Positions 27,493 to 36,465 of a stretch of 64,000 nt of DNA are shown here, in pieces. The notes under the pieces were generated by a model. It saw nothing but the letters and a program-made list of their open reading frames with translations, ran no database searches and was not told the origin of the DNA. The position numbers and the translations under genes were made by a program. The DNA is taken from positions 3,038,001 to 3,102,000 of the forward strand of contig CP121691.1 of assembly GCA_038396585.1 (NCBI GenBank), written 5' to 3'. Every line of letters starts with the position of its first letter. Within the stretch, counting starts at the first letter, position 1. Source of the stretch: Vallitaleaceae bacterium 9-2. Its GTDB lineage: Bacteria; Bacillota; Clostridia; Lachnospirales; Vallitaleaceae.

Positions 27493-28857
27493 TTATTTTA
27501 CAATGTCAATATAATAGTTAATTGGATCCCATTCCACAACGTAGTCCAACGTCTCTGCCAGCCAACGTAATGGAACCATTGTACGTCCATCGACAATTTC
27601 AGGGGCTACTGAAAGTTCAGATACTTCACCATCAACAGTCGTTGTTGTTTTTCCAATATAAAGTTCAATGTTCTTATCCCCTGTTGATGTCACTTTTTCC
27701 ACTGTTGGGTCCCATTCTATTTCTTGACCCAGCGCTTCTAAAAAATTTCGCATGGAGACAAGGGTATGTCCATTACGAATAACAGGCTCCACATCAAAAC
27801 GAATGTTTTGTCCATTTAAAAACACCATAACTTTATCCGGCTTTTGTATTACCGGGGTCTCACGTACTTCATTTTTTATTTCTGTTGCACCAATATTTGT
27901 ACTTAACCAAAGTGTTCCATCACTCTCTAGTGCAACATCATAAATATAATTATTTGGGATGGGGGTATTGGTTGCTTTATATTCAACAAGTGTTCCTGCC
28001 GTGTCAATCTTTAACAGTCCATCTCCCCATGTTGCCGCATAAATATTTCCTTGTGCATCTTCTGCAATAGATTTCACAGAGTATTCCCATATTGAACCTT
28101 TTTTATATATGGTCCATTCATCTTCATTCAATATAGCTAAGCCATTTACTGTACCAATCCATACAGCGCCATCACTTGCAACATATATGTCGTTCACACG
28201 GTTTGAAGGCAGCTTTGAATTATTCGCATTATAAAGCGTCCATTCACCTTCTGCATCAAGATATGCGATACCACCAATATCCGAATAGTTCGGATGCATT
28301 GCAAACCATGTTCCACCATGACCGTCAAGTGCAATCTGAGTTATATCTGTACTCGGAATTTTTGAATTCGTCGGATTATAATTTGTTCGGTTTCCTTGTG
28401 CATCAATATAATAGGCTCCATAATTGGTTACACCATGCCAAACGCCACCATTATCATCTGCTGCTAGACTTGTCACCGTCTCGCCGTAGACCGCATTATT
28501 GTTCATATAATATTGATCCCACTGGCCATCCGTTTTAAAGACGCTTACGCCTGTATTGGTTCCAAAATAAGCATTACCATTGCTATCTATTGTCATACAG
28601 TTAATATAATTATTGATTAATCCATATGGTGTCTTTTGATATGTCGTCCATTGGTCTTGTGAATCAATCCGTGCAAGACCTCCACCTCCGGTTACAATCC
28701 ATACACCATCTTCAAACGGATAAACTTCAACAACTTTATCCACTGTCAGTAAACTGTTCATACGAGTATATTGATTTGACACACGATTTGCCAAGCCATA
28801 AACCGGCATTGAACTTACCAGCACAAAAACTAACATAAACGCAACTATTTTCTTCAT
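27493..28857 (-). CDS. Secreted beta-propeller protein with copper-amine-oxidase-N domain
   Basis: 454 residues from the ATG at 28857, preferred because GAAGG then lies nine bases upstream; an ATG nine bases earlier has no spacing from that site. Signal peptide ends near VYG. Residues ~30-320 are two-component-regulator-propeller blades (repeats like DGVWIVTGGG, NAYFGTNTGVSVF, GAVWIGTVNGLAIL, GTLWLSTNIGATEI). Residues ~335-454 form a copper-amine-oxidase N-terminal-like domain (VFLNGQNIRFDVEP, GRTMVPLRWLAETLDYVVEWD). Despite the propeller name there is no kinase part. Probably surface-bound; first gene of the unit with the TolC-like gene. Confidence 0.85.
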   Translation of the reverse strand: MKKIVAFMLVFVLVSSMPVYGLANRVSNQYTRMNSLLTVDKVVEVYPFEDGVWIVTGGGGLARIDSQDQWTTYQKTPYGLINNYINCMTIDSNGNAYFGTNTGVSVFKTDGQWDQYYMNNNAVYGETVTSLAADDNGGVWHGVTNYGAYYIDAQGNRTNYNPTNSKIPSTDITQIALDGHGGTWFAMHPNYSDIGGIAYLDAEGEWTLYNANNSKLPSNRVNDIYVASDGAVWIGTVNGLAILNEDEWTIYKKGSIWEYSVKSIAEDAQGNIYAATWGDGLLKIDTAGTLVEYKATNTPIPNNYIYDVALESDGTLWLSTNIGATEIKNEVRETPVIQKPDKVMVFLNGQNIRFDVEPVIRNGHTLVSMRNFLEALGQEIEWDPTVEKVTSTGDKNIELYIGKTTTTVDGEVSELSVAPEIVDGRTMVPLRWLAETLDYVVEWDPINYYIDIVK

Positions 28858-28878
28858 TCTCCACATCCTTCTTTCTAC

Positions 28879-28892
28879 ACACTGTTCAGTGT
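28879..28892. promoter_or_regulatory. Palindromic operator candidate downstream of promoter
   Basis: ACACTG-TT-CAGTGT, perfect 6-2-6 palindrome lying just after the predicted transcription start of the propeller/TolC-like operon. Size and place suit a TetR-type or similar repressor; no repressor gene is adjacent. Confidence 0.5.
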
Positions 28893-28904
28893 TTGCATAG
28901 GTTC

Positions 28905-28933
28905 AGTTTACTTTTTTATCAAAATACTGTCAA
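28905..28933 (-). promoter_or_regulatory. Promoter of propeller/TolC-like operon
   Basis: Minus strand perfect TTGACA (28933-28928), 17 bases, TAAACT (28910-28905), about 48 bases before the start codon. Confidence 0.65.
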
Positions 28934-28978
28934 TAGTTCTAACCATTTCTTAATAAAAATACTATAATTACCCATTCA

Positions 28979-30943
28979 TTATTCTGTCTCGAATTTAAAC
29001 CATTCTCGGTCTAAGACATTATAATCTTCATCTTCAAACACTTCATCTAAAATGATGACATAGTAATATGTATCTCTGTCTAGACGCTCTGTTGGTTCCA
29101 ACGTAATCACTTCATGATCCCGGTCCAGATATCCTTCAAAGTCAATCCTTTTACCGCGTATGCTTCCTCGACGTATCTCAATGAGTTCATCCAGATCATT
29201 TTCTCGAAGCTTCTCTCCGTCGGTTCTAAAAATCGTCTGATTAAAGTCAATCTCAATTTCTATATCTCGATCAACATTTCTCGCGTTATTTTTTGGATAA
29301 ATATCAATATCCCAGTCTCTTTTTTGCGTCTCACCCGTTCTAAACTGTGATATAATCTTATCATTTTCATTCCCATCTCTATCTTCAATCACTTCGTCCA
29401 AAAGGATAATATAGTAATCTTCATCTTCTATAAGTTCATATTCAGGAATCAATTTTATACTTTGATTATCTCCTTGAAGCGTTCCTGTATAACTAACATG
29501 ACGTCCTTTTGATCGATCACGCCGAAGTTCAATGAGGTCTTTAATGTCTTCATTGTAAATCGGCTCTCCATCATCTAAAAATATAGGTTCATCAAAAACA
29601 ATCCAAATCTCTGTATCTGTCGCCACATTGTCTTCATCATCACTTGGTGAAAACACAGGAATGGGGGCACTATCATCTTCTGCAAACCTAGGTGGACGCC
29701 GAAGGCTAATCGAATGCTGCACATCAAAGGGCTCTGTCTGATATGTAATATAGTTTGACTGAGCATGCATGGTAATCACTTTCCCTAAACCTTCAAAGGA
29801 TACTGGACTATTGACCATAGCTTCTTCAATAATTGTTGCCTGTTCTTGGAAAATCACTGAGTCCTTGGCACTTGAATGTATACGCATACTTTCAACACGC
29901 CCGGCTTCCAAACGAAGGATAGCCTCAGATTCTATACGAACTGTATCCACTTTACCTCTAATATATGTTGGTTGTTCATCAAGTTTTTTTCCGCTAAGAA
30001 CAATCTCTTGTATTCCTGCACCTGTTAAAGTGTCATCTTGAACCGTTCCTCCATAAGGAATTATCACTTGCTCAATCGTTGTATTCCCTGTTAACCGAAT
30101 GCTCGATTCTCCAGAAGAATTATCCAGCCAAACTCGCTGAATTTTTGAGTCATGAAAAACAACCTCACTTTGCTGATCCGACTCAACATATACATCTCCT
30201 AAACTAACCATTCGATCAAAAAAGATGTCCCCTTCGTCAATATCTTCATCTACTGTTATCTTTCCTGTAAAGATAATATTTGACTCTAAGTCATCGACTT
30301 CATTGATATACTGATTGTAGGAATTCAGGCGTTCCCCATTTAAGAACTTCACGATGGATACACAAGCTTCTGCTCGCGTCAGTGGATCTTCCGGGCGAAA
30401 GCGTCCTTGTTCATCTCCTATCATATAGCCTTTATCCACAACAGCCATGGCACTTTCTTTGGCCCAAAGCGCTATCGCTGCATCATCTGAAAATCGCTTC
30501 ATACCTATATCTCTTTGATAAAAGGGCATTAAAGTATGGTACACAACCGCTGCTTCCTGGCGTGATATATTCCACGTTCCTCGAAACGTAAAATCATCAT
30601 AGCCTTGCATATATCCTGCTGCAACCGCTCTTGATGCATCATAATAATACCACTGATTCATACTAAGATCTGAAAACACTAATTGTGTGGTTTGTGTCAA
30701 GCGTAATCCACGGTTAATGATTTTCGCCAATTCACTACGTGTAACTGGGGCATCCGGACGAAAAGTTCCATCTGAATACCCTGTTACAATACCTTTATTT
30801 ACTGCTGCTTTAATATAATCTTTTGCCCAATGGTTCGTAATATCTGTAAATTCACTGTAACTATAGCTTGGTTGAATCGTAAGAGCTAGCACGATAAGGC
30901 TTAATATGGCCACTCTCACTTTTTGTCGTCGAATGTATTGCAT
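28979..30943 (-). CDS. SLH-anchored surface protein with SbsA-type Ig-like repeats
   Basis: 654 residues. Signal peptide 1-29, then three SLH units at about 31-210 (FTDITNHWAKDYIKAAV...GYSDGTFRPD; LSMNQWYYYDASRAV...GYDDFTFRGT; third GDEQGRFRPEDPLTRAEA). Residues ~220-410 have short strand repeats (IIFTGKITVDED, IRLTGNTTIEQV, VDTVRIESEAILRLEAG) suggesting a beta-helix. The C-terminus holds two related ~105-residue SbsA-type Ig-like domains, each with a DxDIEIxF/TEIWIVFDEPI start and a YYxIILDEVxED end. Wall-anchored by SLH; target unknown. Divergent from the tRNA gene. Confidence 0.88.
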   Translation of the reverse strand: MQYIRRQKVRVAILSLIVLALTIQPSYSYSEFTDITNHWAKDYIKAAVNKGIVTGYSDGTFRPDAPVTRSELAKIINRGLRLTQTTQLVFSDLSMNQWYYYDASRAVAAGYMQGYDDFTFRGTWNISRQEAAVVYHTLMPFYQRDIGMKRFSDDAAIALWAKESAMAVVDKGYMIGDEQGRFRPEDPLTRAEACVSIVKFLNGERLNSYNQYINEVDDLESNIIFTGKITVDEDIDEGDIFFDRMVSLGDVYVESDQQSEVVFHDSKIQRVWLDNSSGESSIRLTGNTTIEQVIIPYGGTVQDDTLTGAGIQEIVLSGKKLDEQPTYIRGKVDTVRIESEAILRLEAGRVESMRIHSSAKDSVIFQEQATIIEEAMVNSPVSFEGLGKVITMHAQSNYITYQTEPFDVQHSISLRRPPRFAEDDSAPIPVFSPSDDEDNVATDTEIWIVFDEPIFLDDGEPIYNEDIKDLIELRRDRSKGRHVSYTGTLQGDNQSIKLIPEYELIEDEDYYIILLDEVIEDRDGNENDKIISQFRTGETQKRDWDIDIYPKNNARNVDRDIEIEIDFNQTIFRTDGEKLRENDLDELIEIRRGSIRGKRIDFEGYLDRDHEVITLEPTERLDRDTYYYVIILDEVFEDEDYNVLDREWFKFETE

Positions 30944-30952
30944 AACTTCTCC

Positions 30953-30981
30953 TTTACAATTTTCCCAAAAATTATTATAAT
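30953..30981 (+). promoter_or_regulatory. Promoter of tRNA-Thr
   Basis: TTTACA (30953-30958), 17 bases, TATAAT (30976-30981), ten bases before the mature tRNA 5' end. Confidence 0.65.
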
Positions 30982-30991
30982 TATTAAAGAT

Positions 30992-31064
30992 GCTCCCATG
31001 GCTCAGTCGGTAGAGCGATTCACTCGTAATGAATAGGTCAGCGGTTCGATTCCGCTTGGGAGCT
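30992..31064 (+). tRNA. tRNA-Thr (anticodon CGT)
   Basis: 73 bases folding as a cloverleaf: acceptor GCTCCCA/TGGGAGC, D arm GCTC...GAGC, anticodon stem ATTCA/TGAAT with loop CTCGTAA (anticodon CGT, reads ACG), T arm AGCGG-TTCGATT-CCGCT, discriminator T. CCA is not encoded. A run of six T (31064-31069) follows directly, so termination may use the acceptor/T-arm structure. The last 27 bases are also the 3' end of the dehydrogenase gene on the other strand. Confidence 0.95.
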
Positions 31065-32141
31065 TTTTTGTTTATACATCATAAACAGTTCCTCTGTGGT
31101 TACTTTAAAGGGATAATTTTTTAACTTTGCTTGGTTACTCATCATCTGCTCAGCATATCTTTGCATCTGCTCTTGTGTTAAATTCAATCCCGGCAATAGG
31201 GAATCTATTTTACGCTCAAACTCTTCAATTGTCTCCATATTCAAGTAAGTTAACAACTGTTTTACTTTTTCTTGATTTTGATATAAGCGCAAATAGCTGC
31301 TCGTCAAAATCCCATTAGCATGTCCATGAGACAGCCCGTGATGATATGTCAAATAATATCCCATCCCGTGAGGCAAACTTGTGCCTGTTTGAGATATAGC
31401 GATTCCGGCAAATGTAGACGCTTCAATAAAATAGTTCATATGTGTTTCGTCAATATTTTCCGCATTAATTCTTGGATATCCTTTTGCCCAAAGACGAAGC
31501 CCTGCTTCAACGATTCCATCACTGTACGCTGTCGCATTCGTATTTAAATAGCTCTCAATCAAATGCGTAAGTGCATCAATACATGTATGTACACGCACTT
31601 TAATGTGCATCGTCAAAAAGTACCGTACATCTATAAACGCAATCTCAGGAAAAATCTTACAATTAAAATTACGTTTGGTCTGCTCTTTATGTACCGTCAA
31701 TATCGAGTAGGGTGTTACTTCGCTTCCTGTTCCTGCAGTCGTTGGTATGGCAATCACCGGAAGCGCTTTTGCATTAGGTGTCTCAAATAAAACCTTTTCA
31801 ACCGGTATATTAGGGTTTTTTAAAAGTACCCCAATGGCTTTGGCCGCGTCTAAAGGTGATCCGCCACCGACCCCAATAACAAACTGTGCTGCCTCATAGG
31901 TTTTTGCCCCTTTGACAACATTTTCAATAGATGGGTTTTCTTCAACGTCATCAAAAATACGATAATCTATATCCAGCTGTTTTAGAATTTCTTCAACATC
32001 TCGAAGCGACCCGTTGATTTTTGATGAATGTCGTCCCGTTACAATCAACGCACGTTTTCCATATTCACGTAGTAACTGTCCTTTTTCTTGTATAATCTCT
32101 TTGCCATCGAAAATTTTTGTTGGCATATAAAATTGCATCAT
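31038..32141 (-). CDS. Iron-containing alcohol dehydrogenase
   Basis: NAD(P)-dependent group III alcohol dehydrogenase, cytoplasmic. 367 residues from the ATG at 32141 (AAGGAGG eight bases upstream; an earlier in-frame TTG is rejected). Motifs: GVGGGSPLDAAKAIG (nucleotide binding), PTTAGTGSEVTPYSI, and metal ligands in DALTHLIESYLN and SLPHGMGYYLTYHHGLSHGHANG. Substrate uncertain (butanol- or lactaldehyde-type). Its last nine codons and the stop lie inside the tRNA-Thr gene on the opposite strand. Confidence 0.92.
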   Translation of the reverse strand: MMQFYMPTKIFDGKEIIQEKGQLLREYGKRALIVTGRHSSKINGSLRDVEEILKQLDIDYRIFDDVEENPSIENVVKGAKTYEAAQFVIGVGGGSPLDAAKAIGVLLKNPNIPVEKVLFETPNAKALPVIAIPTTAGTGSEVTPYSILTVHKEQTKRNFNCKIFPEIAFIDVRYFLTMHIKVRVHTCIDALTHLIESYLNTNATAYSDGIVEAGLRLWAKGYPRINAENIDETHMNYFIEASTFAGIAISQTGTSLPHGMGYYLTYHHGLSHGHANGILTSSYLRLYQNQEKVKQLLTYLNMETIEEFERKIDSLLPGLNLTQEQMQRYAEQMMSNQAKLKNYPFKVTTEELFMMYKQKSSQAESNR

Positions 32142-32168
32142 AAACAAAACCTCCTTGCTATATTCTTC

Positions 32169-32177
32169 ATTATAGCA
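32169..32177 (-). promoter_or_regulatory. Extended -10 promoter of alcohol dehydrogenase
   Basis: Minus strand TGC-TATAAT (32177-32169): perfect -10 with the TG extension; no clear -35. Lies 28 bases before the dehydrogenase start codon. Confidence 0.5.
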
Positions 32178-32250
32178 TATCTTCTAGCACCTTAGTGCAA
32201 TCCATGTTAAAATAAATATAAATGCAGGTCGAGTAAAGGAGAGATGCGAA

Positions 32251-33270
32251 ATGTTTAACTTACCCCCTTGGATGTGGGCAATGATTGGCCTCATCACCAT
32301 ATGTATTGTATATATCATCCTTCGTCAAACATTAAAACAAATACTAAAAACCGAAAAATCAAAGGCGATTTTATTAGCTGTTCTTAACTGGTCAACCCTC
32401 TTTATTCTTATTACCTATGCATTAAACTATTTTTCTGAATCCCGTTGGTTATTTGATCCTTTTTTTACTTCAGGGAGTTTTTCAGTTTCGATTTTTCTGG
32501 TTGCTGTTGCCATATTTATTGTTGCGCTGGCTTCGCGTATTTCTGTTCTTTCAAAAACATATATCCTCCCAAGCATTTATGATAAGTATAATCTTGAAAA
32601 GGGCATACGTTTTACCTTTAATAGTGTCTTTCATTATACCCTTCTCCTTATTGCCATATTAGCTGCACTTAGCACTTTAGGAATCCGCCTAAGCAGTCTA
32701 ACCGTCTTTGCCAGTGTCTTGGGTGTCGGTATCGGTTTTGGAATGCAAAACATTGCCTCCAACTTTATCTCAGGACTCATTATTCTTTTTGAGCGTCCCA
32801 TTAAAGTAGGCGATCGTGTCATTGTCGATAATATCATCGGTGATGTTGATGAAATTAACATGCGAGCAACCATTGTCAAGACTCTTGATAATGAACACAT
32901 CATCATTCCGAACTCTTTTTTTCTAGAAGAAAAAGTCATCAACCGTTCTTACAGCGATACAAGGCTTCGCCTCGTTATTCCTGTTGGCGTTGCATATGAA
33001 AGTGATGTTGAACATGTAGAACAACTTTTACTTGAAGCCGTTCGCGACGTCAGTGAAACTTGGACCACAATATTAAAATCTCCAAAACCGTCTGTTCACT
33101 TTGTCAGTTTTGGAGATTCATCTCTTGATTTTAAATTATTCGTATGGATTGACAACCCTATCCATGAATTTCAAATAAAAAGCGCCTTACACTTTATGGT
33201 TTTAAAAAAATTCCGTCAGCACCATATTGAGATTCCTTTTCCTCAACGCGATATCCATATGCGCTCTTAA
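32251..33270 (+). CDS. MscS-family mechanosensitive channel
   Basis: 339 residues. Membrane helices at about 8-24, 43-62, 72-95 and 130-150, then the pore helix VLGVGIGFGMQNIASNFISGLIILFERPIKVGDRV typical of MscS (split here only for naming: TM3 glycine-alanine face and the beta domain start). The C-terminal ~130 residues are the cytoplasmic vestibule. Opens under membrane tension to release solutes on osmotic downshock. AAAGGAGAG upstream of ATG. Single gene, closed by a terminator that overlaps its stop. Confidence 0.92.
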   Translation: MFNLPPWMWAMIGLITICIVYIILRQTLKQILKTEKSKAILLAVLNWSTLFILITYALNYFSESRWLFDPFFTSGSFSVSIFLVAVAIFIVALASRISVLSKTYILPSIYDKYNLEKGIRFTFNSVFHYTLLLIAILAALSTLGIRLSSLTVFASVLGVGIGFGMQNIASNFISGLIILFERPIKVGDRVIVDNIIGDVDEINMRATIVKTLDNEHIIIPNSFFLEEKVINRSYSDTRLRLVIPVGVAYESDVEHVEQLLLEAVRDVSETWTTILKSPKPSVHFVSFGDSSLDFKLFVWIDNPIHEFQIKSALHFMVLKKFRQHHIEIPFPQRDIHMRS

Positions 33271-33287
33271 TATAAAGAGCGTTTTTT
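33262..33287 (+). terminator. Terminator of MscS-family gene
   Basis: CGCTCTT (33262-33268) pairs with AAGAGCG (33275-33281), followed by T6. The stem includes the stop codon of the channel gene. Confidence 0.85.
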
Positions 33288-35001
33288 ATACAATCGCATA
33301 CGAGCCTCCCCCTTGTTCCTTGACTTTATACATTGCTTGATCACTTAACTTTACATACTCTTCAAGAGAATAGCCACTGCTAAGATCATAATGGGCAATA
33401 CCGATACTTGCACTTAATTTATATTGTTTATCACTACTTTCTTCAACAATCGTTACTTGATGTAGCAAGCGTTTTGCCGCTTTTTTTATGTCCTCTTCTT
33501 TATGCAGATTCAAAAGAATAATAAACTCGTCCCCTCCATAGCGAATAATAATATCATCGCTTCTTACAGATTGTCGCAACCGTCGACTAATCGTCTGAAG
33601 AATATAGTCGCCTTCATCATGCCCATATGTGTCATTAATAAGCTTAAATCCATCTAAATCTAAAAACAAAACATATAACTCATGGGCTTTTAATTCTTCA
33701 AATGACTCCTTGCTCAGCTCATCAAAATACAAACGATTATATAACCCTGTCAAAGGATCTATCATGGCACTCATAGCAAGAAGTTCATTCTCCTTGATTT
33801 TGCTGACAAAACTATTAAGGACGATTCCGGTTCCACCAACAACGCCATTAAAAATAGCAACCGGAACATAGGATATCGGCTCTCCTAGAAGTTCTAGAAC
33901 AAGCGCCAGTAAAAAGTTTACTAAAATCAAGAAAAACATATTCCTAAGAAAGCGATTATACCAATGATGGCGAAAGGATATCATCATTAATCCAACAACA
34001 CTCAAAAAAGCAATCCACAAATACACTTCTAAAAATTGACTATATATATCATGGTCACTCACCCCGACGAAAAACGCAATAAAAACACATACCGTAAAAA
34101 CCACTTTTTGAATCCAGCGCTTTTTTAAATAAGGGGTACGACTAAGGATAACCAATATAAAAACAGGTAAAATCATATAACCACTCATATATTCCAATCG
34201 TACAAGTAAATTCCATGATATTCCTGAACCTAAGTACATGATCGGTCGACTTGATGTTACCAATAATCGGGTAAACATAATCATTAATAGCATCGCAAGA
34301 TATATGACACCTGAATCATACTTAATAATAAAGTAAAAACTAACCAGAACTAAAAAAATCACTAAAAACCCTAATAAAAACGCGACATCCACAACACGCT
34401 TGTTATAATAATTGTTAAAGATCAAGTCCGGCTTGCCAATGTGCATTGGAGACCAAAACAAGCCATCCCTATACTCGTAATTGCTAATCTCAACGACAAG
34501 TTCAAGGCGACCATTTGCATCACTATAGATTGTGCCTGCTTTTGGCTTCCACTGTGGGATGTGCGTCGTAGGATATTCAGACATCACGCCATTTGAAAAC
34601 ACCAGATGATTGTTTGCATATAAATTAAAAGCTGTCACTTGGCTGCCAGAATATATCCCATAGGCTGTATTCGCTTTTAATCCGCTAACCTCTAAAACAT
34701 AAGTTCCATATCGATAAAACTGCTTATTTTGTGTTGTTTTTTTGTTTTCAGGAATAGAAATAAAGGCATACGCATCTTCTGGCGTAATCTCATCCTTGCG
34801 CCTCCCATCATAATACTTCCACTCACCATTTAGTTTTGCAATAATATCTTGGGTATCAATTTTTTCCAAAACAATCGCACCTTGCGTCGCTTGAGTATCC
34901 ACAGTAAGCGCACTTCCATCTTGTATAAGATAATAACCTGCATAGGTTAAAAACATGCATAAACCAACGAATATTAAGGTAAATCTGTATCTCCTCTTCA
35001 T
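33286..35001 (-). CDS. Diguanylate cyclase with 7TMR-DISM sensor region
   Basis: 571 residues. N-terminal anchor helix, a ~170-residue extracellular jelly-roll-like domain (7TMR-DISM extracellular type 2 by layout), seven membrane helices (~200-400), then a GGDEF domain. The active site is intact (YGGDEFII) and an inhibitory I-site RSDD lies five residues before it, so the enzyme should make c-di-GMP and be product-inhibited. Sits downstream of the CheX/CheY/EAL operon on the same strand but behind a terminator. The external domain suggests carbohydrate or small-ligand sensing. Confidence 0.92.
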   Translation of the reverse strand: MKRRYRFTLIFVGLCMFLTYAGYYLIQDGSALTVDTQATQGAIVLEKIDTQDIIAKLNGEWKYYDGRRKDEITPEDAYAFISIPENKKTTQNKQFYRYGTYVLEVSGLKANTAYGIYSGSQVTAFNLYANNHLVFSNGVMSEYPTTHIPQWKPKAGTIYSDANGRLELVVEISNYEYRDGLFWSPMHIGKPDLIFNNYYNKRVVDVAFLLGFLVIFLVLVSFYFIIKYDSGVIYLAMLLMIMFTRLLVTSSRPIMYLGSGISWNLLVRLEYMSGYMILPVFILVILSRTPYLKKRWIQKVVFTVCVFIAFFVGVSDHDIYSQFLEVYLWIAFLSVVGLMMISFRHHWYNRFLRNMFFLILVNFLLALVLELLGEPISYVPVAIFNGVVGGTGIVLNSFVSKIKENELLAMSAMIDPLTGLYNRLYFDELSKESFEELKAHELYVLFLDLDGFKLINDTYGHDEGDYILQTISRRLRQSVRSDDIIIRYGGDEFIILLNLHKEEDIKKAAKRLLHQVTIVEESSDKQYKLSASIGIAHYDLSSGYSLEEYVKLSDQAMYKVKEQGGGSYAIV

Positions 35002-35119
35002 CTATAATCTCCTCATCAACTCTTTCATTATAGTGTATTAATTATATCACTATAATGAACTTCGGGTCTATAAAAAAGCAAAATTTTTATGGAGTTCACT
35101 TTCCTCTAGAATAACAAAA

Positions 35120-35150
35120 GATGTACCCGGAAGCCTCTCCCAGATACACC
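35120..35150 (-). terminator. Terminator of EAL-CheY-CheX operon
   Basis: Minus strand GGTGTATCTGGGA, 5-base loop, TTCCGGGTACATC: 13 pairs including several G-T wobbles, then TTTT. Lies 34 bases after the CheX-like stop. Confidence 0.7.
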
Positions 35151-35183
35151 TGATCTATATTTTTCTTATTCTATTTTTTTGTC

Positions 35184-36071
35184 TTAGTCCAAATGTCCTA
35201 CAATCAAATAAATTGTTCCATGACTTAAATGTACCGGAATCCGATAAAGAGTATTTTTGGGTCGTACGATAGCATCGGTTACATGGGTTGGCGGTTTAAG
35301 CGTGTATTCAATGTCTTGGTCGGACAAGTTAACTGCAAAAAGCCCAGTTGTTACATTTAAGAATTCTTGACATGCATCAATGGCATATTCATCAAAAGCT
35401 TCAAATGAAGTTGTCGCATATTTTTCCGCTAGTGTCAAAAAGACTTCTTCAGATCCTCCAACCGCTGTGAAAAAGGTATCTTCTCCAACAAGATACTGTG
35501 ATATCAAGTGTGGATATTCTAATTCATCAATACGCTGAACCCGATCAATGCTCACATGGGTATCTACAAATCGAATGAGGTTCTTAACAAAAAGTGTAAC
35601 AAACTCAATATAAAACTGTTGTACTTTTTCTTCTTTTTCAAATGTCATAAAGGCAGTTGCTACAACATGTACATCTCCATTACGTATTGCTTCAAATTGG
35701 TCATCATTAAGACCATATTCAATCTTATAAAGATTAATCTCTTGTTCAAATGCTTCTAAGCTCATAATCCCTTCTTCAATAAGCGTCTGTGCAAGAACTA
35801 GGCGTTCTGACTTTTGCTCTGCCAAAAGTATTTCAAGCTGTTCTTCTGTTAAATACCCTTGTTCAATCGCAACCTCTCCAAAATACTTGTCCATAAACGC
35901 TTGCTTATCATGAACATTCTCCACTTCTTTTGCTGTCATATACCCCAAGTTAATGGCTAGTACACCCAGCTTGAGGTTTTTGGTATGCATCACTTCAAGC
36001 ACACGTTTCATATCTTCCAGCTGAACTCGCCCTTTATTTAACAAGTAGTTACCAAAAAAAGCACTAAACAT
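35184..36071 (-). CDS. CheX-like phosphatase-domain protein with MshEN-like repeats
   Basis: 295 residues. Residues 1-115 are four repeats of the form (L/F)G-x6-G spaced exactly 29 residues (Gly7, Gly36, Gly65 and the equivalent Ala94), the period of the half-motifs of MshEN/GspE-N domains, which bind c-di-GMP in MshE. Residues ~145-295 match the CheX/CheC fold; the catalytic ExxN is E236-F-L-N239 in DACQEFLNVTTG. CheX dephosphorylates CheY-P. The ATG overlaps the CheY stop by one base, so partner levels are coupled. The arginine typical of MshEN half-motifs is missing (K34 in the second), so nucleotide binding is uncertain. Confidence 0.75.
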   Translation of the reverse strand: MFSAFFGNYLLNKGRVQLEDMKRVLEVMHTKNLKLGVLAINLGYMTAKEVENVHDKQAFMDKYFGEVAIEQGYLTEEQLEILLAEQKSERLVLAQTLIEEGIMSLEAFEQEINLYKIEYGLNDDQFEAIRNGDVHVVATAFMTFEKEEKVQQFYIEFVTLFVKNLIRFVDTHVSIDRVQRIDELEYPHLISQYLVGEDTFFTAVGGSEEVFLTLAEKYATTSFEAFDEYAIDACQEFLNVTTGLFAVNLSDQDIEYTLKPPTHVTDAIVRPKNTLYRIPVHLSHGTIYLIVGHLD

Positions 36072-36442
36072 TATTCTACCTCCTTCAGATGTGATTGAAT
36101 AACGACTTTCAATCGTTCATCTTCCCATGGCTTCTGAACAAAATCAATCGCTCCAGACTTTAACGCCTTTTGAAGGTTTGATTTTGTTCCAACAGACGAC
36201 AGCATAATAACCTTTGCATTCGGGTCTTTAGCCATAATATGTTCAAGTGCTTCCAGTCCATCCATAAACGGCATCACAATATCCATAAACACAAGTTCGG
36301 GCTTGTTGCTACTATAAAGCTTGACCGCTTCTTCTCCATTGGTTGCTTCAATGATTTCACACTCAATAATAGACTTTAACGACTGAATAAGTTTTTTTCG
36401 TACTGTTATCGAATCATCACATAATAAAATTTTCTTCTCCAT
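36071..36442 (-). CDS. CheY-like single-domain response regulator
   Basis: 123 residues, receiver domain only: acidic pair D9/D10, phospho-acceptor D54 in FMDIVMPFMDG, the Ser of MLSSVG and K105-P of FVQKPW. No output domain, so it acts by protein contact, perhaps at the flagellar switch or on its operon partners. The stop shares a base with the ATG of the CheX-like gene, the expected CheY-P phosphatase. Preceded by the EAL gene with 23 bases between. Confidence 0.9.
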   Translation of the reverse strand: MEKKILLCDDSITVRKKLIQSLKSIIECEIIEATNGEEAVKLYSSNKPELVFMDIVMPFMDGLEALEHIMAKDPNAKVIMLSSVGTKSNLQKALKSGAIDFVQKPWEDERLKVVIQSHLKEVE

Positions 36443-36465
36443 GTTAAAACCCTCCTATACACTTA

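Noticed and set aside
33286-33300. Hairpin at 33262-33281 as terminator for the diguanylate cyclase gene
   Set aside because: On the minus strand the stem is not followed by a T-run; it serves the plus-strand channel gene.
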